Assembly: GCA_020216745.1 (NCBI GenBank)
Contig: JAIWNQ010000236.1
Coordinates: 1-10,000, forward strand
DNA from: Candidatus Hydrogenedens sp.
Lineage (GTDB): Bacteria; Hydrogenedentota; Hydrogenedentia; Hydrogenedentales; Hydrogenedentaceae
Direction: 5' to 3'
Length of the DNA: 10,000 nucleotides
Part shown: positions 1-7,500 of the stretch, one piece after another
Numbering within the stretch: the stretch's first letter is position 1
Layout: the number at the start of each line of letters is the position of its first letter
Made by a program: the position numbers and the translations under genes
The notes under the pieces: generated by a model
What the model saw: the letters and a program-made list of their open reading frames with translations, nothing else
Database searches by the model: none
What the model was told of the DNA's origin: nothing

Positions 1-100
1 TTATATATTTTTATATAATAATATATATTTTATTATAACATTATTCATAATAATATATCTGTTTTTAATCTATGTGCTAAAAAAAATTTTAAAAAAGGAC
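1..100. other. AT-rich upstream intergenic stretch
   Basis: This stretch is almost entirely A and T, with runs of alternating TA and an A/T tract just before the promoter at 101. I see no reading frame of useful length, RNA gene or stable hairpin. The A-tracts at 79-96, directly upstream of the -35 box, could act as an UP-like element for the rib promoter, but this is inference from composition only. Confidence 0.4.
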
Positions 101-130
101 TTGACGTTTTAAGGGCTTTTATGGTAGAAT
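101..130 (+). promoter_or_regulatory. Sigma70-type promoter of the rib operon
   Basis: A -35 box TTGACG (101-106) and a -10 box TAGAAT (125-130) are separated by 18 bases. The -10 is preceded by TGG, giving an extended -10 TGn element. Transcription would start near 137, about 15 bases before the first helix of the FMN riboswitch, which is the expected spacing. No other convincing promoter lies between here and ribD, so this one probably drives the whole operon through nusB. Confidence 0.75.
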
Positions 131-151
131 AATTTTATAAAATTAAATAAT

Positions 152-265
152 ACAACCTTCAGGGCAGGGTGAAATTCCCGACCGGCGGTGATAGCCCGCG
201 AGCAGAAATGCAGATTCGGTGAGACTCCGAAGCCGACGGTATAGTCCGGATGAAAGAAGCGTTGT
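152..265 (+). promoter_or_regulatory. FMN riboswitch aptamer (RFN element)
   Basis: All hallmark blocks of the RFN aptamer are present: AGGGCAGGGTGAAATTCCC (161-179), ACCGGCGGTGATAGCCCGCG (181-200), the TTCGG/CCGAA hairpin (215-219 with 227-231), and GCCGACGGTATAGTCCGGAT (232-251) followed by GAAAGAAG. The closing P1 helix pairs 152-160 with 256-265, with one bulged C at 260. The RNA binds flavin mononucleotide and in known cases lowers riboflavin gene expression when FMN is plentiful. Its place directly ahead of ribD fits. The following hairpins indicate control by transcription termination. The family assignment is secure from sequence. Confidence 0.97.
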
Positions 266-285
266 TAAAAAAATGAATACTGATT

Positions 286-328
286 AGTCGCAATGGGAAT
301 TCTTTGCAGCGGCCATTTGCGGCTTTTT
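286..328 (+). terminator. First riboswitch-controlled terminator hairpin
   Basis: Bases 286-296 pair with 313-324 (one bulged T at 316 and one G-T pair), enclosing a 16-base loop, followed directly by a T run (324-328). This is a plausible intrinsic terminator in the riboswitch expression platform. The 3' arm (320-326, CGGCTTT) is also complementary to 229-235 (GAAGCCG) inside the aptamer, so the FMN-free RNA could form an antiterminator instead. The pairing is visible in the sequence; the switching role is inferred. Confidence 0.55.
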
Positions 329-332
329 CCAG

Positions 333-366
333 AAGCCCTGATAGGTTTATCCTATCAGGGCTTTTT
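333..366 (+). terminator. Second, strong intrinsic terminator before ribD
   Basis: A perfect 12-13 bp stem (333/334-345 with 351-362/363, AGCCCTGATAGG against its complement) closes a TTTAT loop and is followed by a T run to 366. It lies 36 bases upstream of the ribD start, so unimpeded formation would block the operon. Its 5' arm (335-341, GCCCTGA) is perfectly complementary to 159-165 (TCAGGGC), which belongs to P1 and the first conserved block of the aptamer. This gives a natural antiterminator when FMN is absent. Confidence 0.88.
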
Positions 367-401
367 CGTTAATCGGTAATTGAAGAAAGAAGTATATATC
401 T

Positions 402-1514
402 ATGATAGCAACAGAGATAAATAAAGACTATTACTATATGCAAAAAGCATTAGAACTTGCGGAAAGAGCAAGAGGAGCTACCTCTCCAAATCCGATGGTA
501 GGTTGTGTTATAGTAAAGAATGGTAAAATTATTGGTGAAGGGTACCATAAAAAAGCAGGGGATGCTCATGCGGAAATTGTAGCATTAAATAGTGCAAAAG
601 AAGATACGAAACACTCTACCTTCTATATAACCCTTGAACCATGCAATCATTATGGTAAGACACCTCCATGTGCTCCGAGTATTGTAGAAGCCCGTCCTCA
701 TAGAGTGGTTATTGCAATGAAAGACCCTAATCCTCTTGTTGCGGGCAAAGGCATTGAACTACTTAAAAGTTCAGGAATTGAGGTAGAAGTAGGTATATTA
801 GAAGAATCTGCCCGAAAATTAAATGAGATATATATCAAGTACATAACTGATAAGGTTCCTTTTGTTATAGCAAAATGGGCAATGACAATGGACGGTAAAA
901 TTGCCACAGTGACAGGAGATTCAAAATATATAAGCTGTGCAGAATCATTGAAGAAGACACATGAAATAAGAAACAGTGTCGATGCCATCTTGGTTGGTGG
1001 ACATACTGTTCTTAGGGATAATCCATCATTAACCGTTCGTTTTTGTGACGTAAAACATAAATCCCCAATTCGAATTATCTTGGATACGAAAGAAGGATTG
1101 CGGGATAACTTATTTGTTCTTACAGATAAAAAAGCACCAACTTGGATTATTACTCCCTATAACCGCGAGTATGTCAATGCAGATAAAACTATAAAAATTA
1201 CTAATGAAGAAGATAAATTAGTTTCACTTACAGGATTAATAAAAGAACTGGGAAAATATGAGATTACATCGTTACTTATTGAAGGTGGAGGGAAAACGTT
1301 GTCATCAGCATTCTCTGAGGGAATAATAGACAAAATATATTGCTTTATTTGTCCTCATATCTTTGGTGGAGCAGAGGCTATTACCCCTGTTATGGGGCAG
1401 GGAATTGCTAAAAATGTAGATGAATCAATTAAATTAAAAATAGAGAAGACAACTCATATAGGCACAGATATTTGCATTGAGGCTTATGTTATAAAACAAA
1501 AAGGTGTTTCTTAA
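402..1514 (+). CDS. ribD: Bifunctional diaminohydroxyphosphoribosylaminopyrimidine deaminase / 5-amino-6-(5-phosphoribosylamino)uracil reductase
   Basis: RibD carries out the second and third steps of riboflavin synthesis: deamination of the pyrimidine made by GTP cyclohydrolase II, then NADPH-dependent reduction of the ribosyl side chain. The N-terminal half is a zinc-dependent cytidine-deaminase fold with H56-A-E58 and PC(81)NHYGKTPPC(90), giving the zinc ligands His56, Cys81, Cys90 and the catalytic Glu58. The C-terminal half, from about residue 152, is the reductase, with KWAMTMDGKIA (158-168), the DAILVGGHTVLRDNPSLTVR block (194-213) and IEGGG (293-297). At 370 residues it is the usual full length. 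The ATG at 402 has a purine-rich GAAGAAAGAAG about 10 bases upstream; an internal ATG at 438 would also keep the domain intact. It is the first gene of the FMN-riboswitch operon. Confidence 0.97.
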   Translation: MIATEINKDYYYMQKALELAERARGATSPNPMVGCVIVKNGKIIGEGYHKKAGDAHAEIVALNSAKEDTKHSTFYITLEPCNHYGKTPPCAPSIVEARPHRVVIAMKDPNPLVAGKGIELLKSSGIEVEVGILEESARKLNEIYIKYITDKVPFVIAKWAMTMDGKIATVTGDSKYISCAESLKKTHEIRNSVDAILVGGHTVLRDNPSLTVRFCDVKHKSPIRIILDTKEGLRDNLFVLTDKKAPTWIITPYNREYVNADKTIKITNEEDKLVSLTGLIKELGKYEITSLLIEGGGKTLSSAFSEGIIDKIYCFICPHIFGGAEAITPVMGQGIAKNVDESIKLKIEKTTHIGTDICIEAYVIKQKGVS

Positions 1515-2144
1515 ATGTTTACAGGAATTATTGAAGAAATAGGAACTATTGTAAAACAAACAAATGAGAAGATAACTATTGAAGCGAAGAAAATCCTTTC
1601 TGATGTGTCAATAGGTGCAAGTATTGCAGTAAATGGAGTTTGTCTTACCGTTACTGAGTATACTTCCACAGCATTTTCAGCCCAACTTTCACCTGAAACA
1701 AGGAAAAGAACAACATTATCTAATCTTTATATCCATAAGAAAGTTAATTTAGAACGTGCTATGAGTATAAACAGTCGTTTTGGTGGCCATATTGTACTGG
1801 GTCACGTAGATGGTATTGGTACCGTCCAAAAAGTTGTAGACCAGGGAGATTTTTCACTATGGTATTTTAAAGTTCCTGAGAATTTAACAAAATATATTAT
1901 CCCTAAGGGGTCAATTGCTGTTGATGGTATAAGTCTAACAGTGGTTGAACTTTTGCAAGATACTTTCTCAGTAGCGATAATCCCTTCAACAAAATTAAAC
2001 ACCAATTTACAATTTTTATCGTCCGGTGATAAAGTCAACTTAGAAACTGATATTATCGGAAAATATATTGAGAAACTCTTAACCCCATATCGTTCTCAAT
2101 CGAACATTTCTGAAAGTTTCCTAAAAGAACATGGTTTTATATAA
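1515..2144 (+). CDS. ribE: Riboflavin synthase, alpha subunit
   Basis: This enzyme performs the last step, dismutation of two 6,7-dimethyl-8-ribityllumazine molecules to riboflavin and a pyrimidine that is recycled. The protein starts with the near-invariant [10 protein letters not shown] and has the two tandem lumazine-binding barrels of the family: NGVCLTV (40-46) and [11 protein letters not shown] (90-100) around the first, VDGISLTV (136-143) and [15 protein letters not shown] (175-189) in the second. Its 209 residues match the family length. The ATG follows the ribD stop with no gap, and AAGGTG (1501-1506) inside the end of ribD is its likely ribosome binding site, so translation is probably coupled. 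The symbol follows Bacillus use; E. coli calls it ribC. Confidence 0.96.
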   Translation: MFTGIIEEIGTIVKQTNEKITIEAKKILSDVSIGASIAVNGVCLTVTEYTSTAFSAQLSPETRKRTTLSNLYIHKKVNLERAMSINSRFGGHIVLGHVDGIGTVQKVVDQGDFSLWYFKVPENLTKYIIPKGSIAVDGISLTVVELLQDTFSVAIIPSTKLNTNLQFLSSGDKVNLETDIIGKYIEKLLTPYRSQSNISESFLKEHGFI

Positions 2145-2174
2145 CAACAATAAAACATATAAAAGGTAATAAAC

Positions 2175-3365
2175 ATGCTATCACCCTTAGAAGACATTAT
2201 CAAAGACTTACAAGAAGGAAAAATGATAATTCTTATCGACGATGAAGACCGTGAGAATGAAGGTGACCTGGTTATGGCAGCCGAAAAAGTAACACCAGAA
2301 GCCATCAATTTTATGGCAAAATACGGGAGAGGGCTGATTTGTGTCCCTATGTTGCGGGAACGACTTATAGAATTGGACTTGCCACCTATGACTACCAATA
2401 ACACATCCCCATTTTCTACAGCATTTCATATATCGTTTGACTCTGCCCATGGTATTACAACGGGAATTAGTGCTTATGACCGTGCTTATAGTATTCGACT
2501 GGTAGCAAACCCATCTACGAAAGCAGAAGATTTAGTTCGACCAGGACATCTTTTCCCATTGTGTGCGAAGGAAGGGGGTGTCCTTGTTCGTGCAGGACAA
2601 ACAGAAGGCTCTATTGACCTGTTAAAAATGGCAGGAATGACCCCTGTGTCTGTAATTTGTGAAATTATGAAGGATGACGGTACGATGGCACGTTTACCTG
2701 ACCTTGAAAGATTTGCGGAAGAGCATGGTTTAAAGATTTGCTCAATTGAACAAATTATCCGATACCGTCGTGCTAACGAAAAATTAATTCAACGGGTCGC
2801 TGAAGCAAAACTACCGACTCTTTACGGAAACTTTAAGATTATAATTTATGAAAGCAAGATAGATACATATCAACATATTGCTCTGGTAAAAGGTGATGTG
2901 TCAACAGGTGAACCTGTTTTAGTGCGAGTCCATTCAGAGTGTTTTACAGGTGATGTATTGGGCTCCTTGAGGTGTGATTGCAGAAGCCAATTGCAAGAAG
3001 CAATGAAAATGATTGAAAAAGAGGGGAGAGGGGTTATCGTTTATATGCGACAAGAAGGACGTGGAATAGGTTTGGCAAACAAAATTAAAGCGTATGCGTT
3101 GCAAGACCAAGGTTTAGACACTGTAGAAGCAAATAAACATCTTGGTTTTGACCCTGACCCAAGAGAGTATGGACTTGGTGCTCAAATTTTAGCAGATTTG
3201 GGTGTAAAAGAAATGAAACTTATAACAAATAACCCAATCAAAAGAGCAGGTTTAGAAGGATATAACTTAAAAGTTGTTGAACGTGTCCCTCTTGTAATAC
3301 CTCCAAATGAGTATAATAAAGAGTATCTCATGACGAAAAAAGAAAAATTAGGACATATTCTATAA
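2175..3365 (+). CDS. ribBA: Bifunctional 3,4-dihydroxy-2-butanone 4-phosphate synthase / GTP cyclohydrolase II
   Basis: RibBA supplies both precursors of the pathway: the four-carbon unit from ribulose 5-phosphate and the pyrimidine from GTP. The N-terminal DHBP synthase domain (about 1-200) has [10 protein letters not shown] (22-31), [12 protein letters not shown] (92-103), RPGHLFPL (122-129) and [12 protein letters not shown] (162-173). The C-terminal GTP cyclohydrolase II domain (about 205-396) has zinc-ligand cysteines C256, C267 and C269 (HSECFTGD and RCDC), [20 protein letters not shown] (290-309), D328/R330 in the [10 protein letters not shown] loop, and [10 protein letters not shown] (351-360). 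Both active sites look intact. One point to note is GQTEG at 141-145, where E. coli RibB has GHTEA. The start is preceded by AAAAGG about 10 bases upstream. Confidence 0.97.
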   Translation: MLSPLEDIIKDLQEGKMIILIDDEDRENEGDLVMAAEKVTPEAINFMAKYGRGLICVPMLRERLIELDLPPMTTNNTSPFSTAFHISFDSAHGITTGISAYDRAYSIRLVANPSTKAEDLVRPGHLFPLCAKEGGVLVRAGQTEGSIDLLKMAGMTPVSVICEIMKDDGTMARLPDLERFAEEHGLKICSIEQIIRYRRANEKLIQRVAEAKLPTLYGNFKIIIYESKIDTYQHIALVKGDVSTGEPVLVRVHSECFTGDVLGSLRCDCRSQLQEAMKMIEKEGRGVIVYMRQEGRGIGLANKIKAYALQDQGLDTVEANKHLGFDPDPREYGLGAQILADLGVKEMKLITNNPIKRAGLEGYNLKVVERVPLVIPPNEYNKEYLMTKKEKLGHIL

Positions 3366-3397
3366 AAACAAATAAAATAAACTTAAAAGGAAAAAAT

Positions 3398-3673
3398 ATG
3401 AATGAAGAACATGACTTAAAAGTTGTCGCTCGGTGCACGACAGACACTGAAGCAGAATTAATTATTAATCTACTCAACGAAAATGGGATAGAGGCATTTA
3501 TAGACTCAAACCTCCCTCATTCTGTCTGGCCTGTGGTTGATGATGCGTTAGTAGTTGTTCGTGATACGGATTTTGAACAGGCAAAACAAATTATTGCGGA
3601 ATATCAAGAAAACGAAACAATAGATATAGATGATGAAAATAAAGATAATCAAATCAATGAAAAAGGAGAATAA
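3398..3673 (+). CDS. DUF2007-family small protein inside the rib operon
   Basis: This 91-residue protein matches the DUF2007 pattern as I know it: [20 protein letters not shown] (7-26), a helix-turn ([10 protein letters not shown], 27-36), then a beta strand [17 protein letters not shown] (50-66). The predicted fold is a small beta-alpha-beta domain of about 67 residues, followed by an acidic, probably disordered tail (70-91). The family is annotated as a putative signal-transducing protein, but no molecular function is established. The gene sits 32 bases after ribBA and 2 bases before ribH, with AAAAGG upstream, so it is co-transcribed with the riboflavin genes. A role in flavin metabolism is only suggested by position. 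Family call is by pattern recognition. Confidence 0.8.
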   Translation: MNEEHDLKVVARCTTDTEAELIINLLNENGIEAFIDSNLPHSVWPVVDDALVVVRDTDFEQAKQIIAEYQENETIDIDDENKDNQINEKGE

Positions 3674-3675
3674 AC

Positions 3676-4149
3676 ATGCCTAAGATTATCCAAGGTAATT
3701 TAATTCCCAAGAACAAAAAATTTGGTATTGTAGCATCTCGTTTTAACGAGTTTATTGTTCAAAAATTGTTAGACGGAGCTCTGGATGTCTTAAAACGTCA
3801 CGGTATTTCTGATGAAGACATTACAGTCGTTTGGGTGCCTGGGTCATTTGAAATACCAGTAATCACTAAGAAAATGGCTCAAATAGGTAAATTTGATGCG
3901 ATTATCGCATTGGGTTGTGTTATTCGTGGAGGCACACCACACTTTGAATACATTGCAGCAGAAACTACTAAAGGAATAGGACAGGTCTCTTTAGATACAG
4001 GAATACCAGTAATTTTTGGGGTACTAACCACAGATAGTATTGAACAAGCCATCGAAAGAGCAGGTACAAAAGCTGGGAATAAAGGAGCCCATTCCGCTTT
4101 AGCAGCCCTTGAAATGGTTTCACTAATGGAGCAGTTAAATTCATGCTAA
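3676..4149 (+). CDS. ribH: 6,7-dimethyl-8-ribityllumazine synthase
   Basis: RibH condenses 5-amino-6-ribitylaminouracil with 3,4-dihydroxy-2-butanone 4-phosphate to make lumazine, the substrate of RibE. Family signatures are complete: [11 protein letters not shown] (17-27), VPGSFEIP (54-61), [14 protein letters not shown] (79-92) with the catalytic His89, and [20 protein letters not shown] (114-133) containing the phosphate-contacting Arg128 region. The 157-residue length is normal for subunits that form pentamers or 60-mer shells; which of these applies here cannot be read from sequence. AAAAAGGAG about 8 bases upstream is a strong ribosome binding site. The gene starts 2 bases after the DUF2007 gene and overlaps nusB. 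Confidence 0.97.
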   Translation: MPKIIQGNLIPKNKKFGIVASRFNEFIVQKLLDGALDVLKRHGISDEDITVVWVPGSFEIPVITKKMAQIGKFDAIIALGCVIRGGTPHFEYIAAETTKGIGQVSLDTGIPVIFGVLTTDSIEQAIERAGTKAGNKGAHSALAALEMVSLMEQLNSC

Positions 4150-4583
4150 TCGTAAAACAGAGGCGAAAAGCAAGAATTGCAGCTCTACAATTCCTGTTCA
4201 GTTTAGAATTTCATCCGCTTGAAGGAGAAGAGGAACTTAAATATTTTTGGAAACATAACCCAAATAACAAAACTGCCCGTGTCTATGCTGAAAAAATAAT
4301 TAAAGGTGTTCTAAATAACAAAGAACAGATCGATGAAATTATAAAAGAAGCACTGGAAAAATGGTCATTAGACAGGGTTGGCTATATCGAACGTGTTATC
4401 GTAAGAATTGCAACATACGAAGGTGGAATAGAGAAGTGTGTTTCCCCTAAAACAGCCATTTCTGAAGCAATTGAACTTGCTCGTATGTTTGGGAGCGAAG
4501 ATGCTCCAAAATTTGTAAATGGTGTCTTAGATAGGCTATTTCAATCACAAGGATGGTTGAAAAAAAAGGAAGTAAAAGAATAA
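4143..4583 (+). CDS. nusB: Transcription antitermination factor NusB
   Basis: NusB binds boxA RNA together with ribosomal protein S10 (NusE) in rRNA antitermination complexes. The all-helical protein shows the family features: a basic start [14 protein letters not shown] (6-19), [19 protein letters not shown] (75-93), and the C-terminal signature [18 protein letters not shown] (103-120) followed by [11 protein letters not shown] (122-132). The length of 146 is typical. Its ATG overlaps the last seven bases of ribH, with GGAG at 4128-4131 as likely ribosome binding site, so translation is probably coupled to ribH. A rib-nusB linkage is common in bacteria. Its stop lies only 5 bases from the stop of the convergent gene at 4589. 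Confidence 0.95.
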   Translation: MLIVKQRRKARIAALQFLFSLEFHPLEGEEELKYFWKHNPNNKTARVYAEKIIKGVLNNKEQIDEIIKEALEKWSLDRVGYIERVIVRIATYEGGIEKCVSPKTAISEAIELARMFGSEDAPKFVNGVLDRLFQSQGWLKKKEVKE

Positions 4584-4588
4584 TAAAA

Positions 4589-7500
4589 TTAACCACCTAC
4601 TTGTGGAGTTATTTCACACTTAGGGAGAGCAGACCTTAACTGTAAGAGCCCTTCATTTGAAATCCCTGTATTTGCCAAATGTAGCCGTTTTAAGTTTTTC
4701 ATATTCCGTATTCTACCAATACTGAGATTTGTAATCTTCGCCTGCTGAATCCATAAATCTTCTATCAGTGGAAATGAATCAAAGACCTCAAACCCTTTGT
4801 CTGTTATGTTAGTACTGTAAAGTTTTACCTCCCTTAAATTCCTCAAATTTTTGAGTTTCAAAAAGCCATTATCTGTAATGCTTGTTTGGACAAGTTGCAA
4901 ACTCTTTAATCCAGTCAAATGAGCAATATAACCAATTTTTTCATCATTTACTCCATATCCCACCATAGATATTGCTTGTAGGTCATTAGGATTTAGATTC
5001 GATAGCCATGGTATTTCTTTTACACTATCGATTTCCATCTGTAGTTTAACTTCTGTATTCTTAGGTATACTGATAGTCCCCTTGGCATCAGTAAACGGTT
5101 TCCACTCTGTCTGGGTTTGCCCCCACGGCCGTGTTAAAATACGTCCTAATGACCTGTTTTCTGGAAATTGAATCGTTCGCTCGGGCAAAGGTGTGTCTTC
5201 AGGTAAATCTTCAACGATATTTTTGCAAATGATATTCAAATTGGGATATGCCTCTTTTATTTTGTTTAATTTCCCTTCATATACATCATTGTCAATATAA
5301 ATGGCTGAGAATTTTTGGTTTGATAACCATGTCCAAATTTCCTCTTGTTGTGGGAGAATTTCAAGTGTTAACGTATTAATTTTATTTAATGTGTCTTGAT
5401 TCACTTCCTTAAGCCGTGGGAGTAACTCATCACTTGTTCTCAATTGAATAATCCATTGAGATTCGATTTCAAATCTTCCTTTTGCTTCACCTAAATATTT
5501 CCATTTTGTTTTGTCAGGTTCATTTTCTAATTGATAATACAAAGTCCCCAAGGGAATGTTTGTTGAAAATATCAATAATCCTTTTTCAACGTTTGGAGGA
5601 GTTGCAGGTTTTGCTTCCTCCTTAACTTCAACTTTTGTTTGTTCTTGAGGAGGTGATGGGGGAATAGTCGGCTGGGCTGGTTCATCTTTTGTAGTAGAAA
5701 CATTCGTATTTCCTTGTGTAGTTGTTTCTGTTGTAGGTATAGTTTTTTCTGCGGGACTTCTAAGGAAATAAAAACCGATTCCGCCTATAAGAGCAACAAC
5801 TACTATCAAAACACCTATAATGGGAATTAGAAAAGTATTTCTACCTGTTTTTATAGGTACACTGATGCTAATACCCGCAGGTATAGCGTCTGGAATATCT
5901 TCTAAACTACTCGGTTCAGGTTTCATTATTTTAGAAGGAGTTTCGTTTATATCAGGTGTAGAATAAAGTTGTCGTTGTTTTAATTGTTCTAATTCCTGTC
6001 GTAATGCTTGTCTTGAAGTTAGCAACATGGAGGTTTGAGCACGAAGAGCCTCCATCTCACTCATTAATTCTTCTAATTGTTTTTCTTTTTTCAATTTCTC
6101 TTCATTAATTCGTGCAATTTCTTGTTCTCGTTCTGATAAGGTATGTTGTAGAGAGTTAAGCTGTTCCTTTGCCTTTTCTAATTCGACATTCTTTTCACTC
6201 TCTCTATTTTTTAATGACTGAATTTCCTGCTCAAGGATTTCCTGATGTGTCTGTGCTGAATGTGTTTTTTGATGTAAAGAAACTAATTCCTCTTGTAGTT
6301 TTGCAAGGAGTGCCTCTTTTTCTGTTCGCTTCTTTATTTCCTCTTTAATAGCATTTTCTTTCTCATTCAGTGAGTCAGATAACTGTTGTAATTTGTCTTG
6401 TAACTCAACAAATTCTTTTTCCTTTGATGAGAGTTTCCTTCGGAATAACGTCAGTTCTTCTTCAATTTTATTTTCAGAATTTGTTGCCTCATGTGCTTTT
6501 TCTCGAACCGCATTTAATTCTTCTTGTAATTTCTGAATTTGTGCAATATATTGTTCCTGAGCTCGTTGTGATTCCTGAACAGCAATTTCCCTCACTCTTA
6601 GTTCTTCCTGTAATTCTTTAACTTTATTTTGTGCTTCTGCCAACGCATTGGTTTTTTCTTGCTCCCCTTGTCGAAGAAGTTCTAATTCTTGAACCATCAT
6701 CTGTTCTGTTTTTGTATAATGGTCTGCTTTAGAACGAAGTTGTTCCAATTCTTGCTGTATCTGTTGAAGATTTTCAGCAGTCATCATACTCCGTTTTTCA
6801 GCGTTTTGAAGAAGAGCCTCTCGTTCTGCCAACATTTGTTGAACTTTTTCTAATTCACCCCGTGTTGTGTCCAAAGCCTCTTCTTTTTTATGTGTTGTTT
6901 GTCGTAATAATTCTATTTCCTTTTGAAGTTGTTGTTCCGCTTCCAATGCCTGTTTAGCCTGAGATTGGGTCAAACGCATCTCTTCGCGAAGTCGTTCCGC
7001 TTCCTTTTTATTCTCTAATGATTGCTGTTCTAATTTTTGAACCAGCTGTTCTTTTTCCTGTAATTGTTGCTGTAGTTGTTGGAGTGCTCCTCGAGTTTGT
7101 TCCAATTCCTTCGATTTTTCCTGCTCTACCTTACGTAATTCATTTATTTGTTCTTGCAGCTCAGCATGAGATTTTTCCGCATCTTTGGCTTGTTCATGAA
7201 GTTTGCCTAATTCTTGTTGTAAGGATTGAACCTGTTTTTCTCGTTCTTTCTTTTCAGTTTCCAGTGACGCAATTTCAGCCTCACGAGATTTTAATGTTGC
7301 CTTTAGTTCTTGTAGTTGATTTTGTGCTTTTTGTAAGGCTTCCTCCTTATTTCGGCTTAATTCTTGAAGTTGTTTTAACTCTGCAAGCAAGTTTGCATGA
7401 GATTGTGCAGTTTCTTCCGCTTTCTGATGAAGAGTGTTTAATTCTGATTCCATCAATGCTATTGTCTTTTCACGCTGTGCACGTTCTAAAGCCGCATTCT

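Noticed and set aside
438..1514. Alternative ribD start at the ATG at 438
   Set aside because: It would still give an intact deaminase domain, but the upstream ATG at 402 is in frame with a better purine-rich site. The choice is not certain.
4593..4606. CCAC/GTGG inverted repeat as a terminator between the convergent genes
   Set aside because: The stem is only 4 bp, there is no T run in the right place on either strand, and it lies inside the coding end of the large protein.
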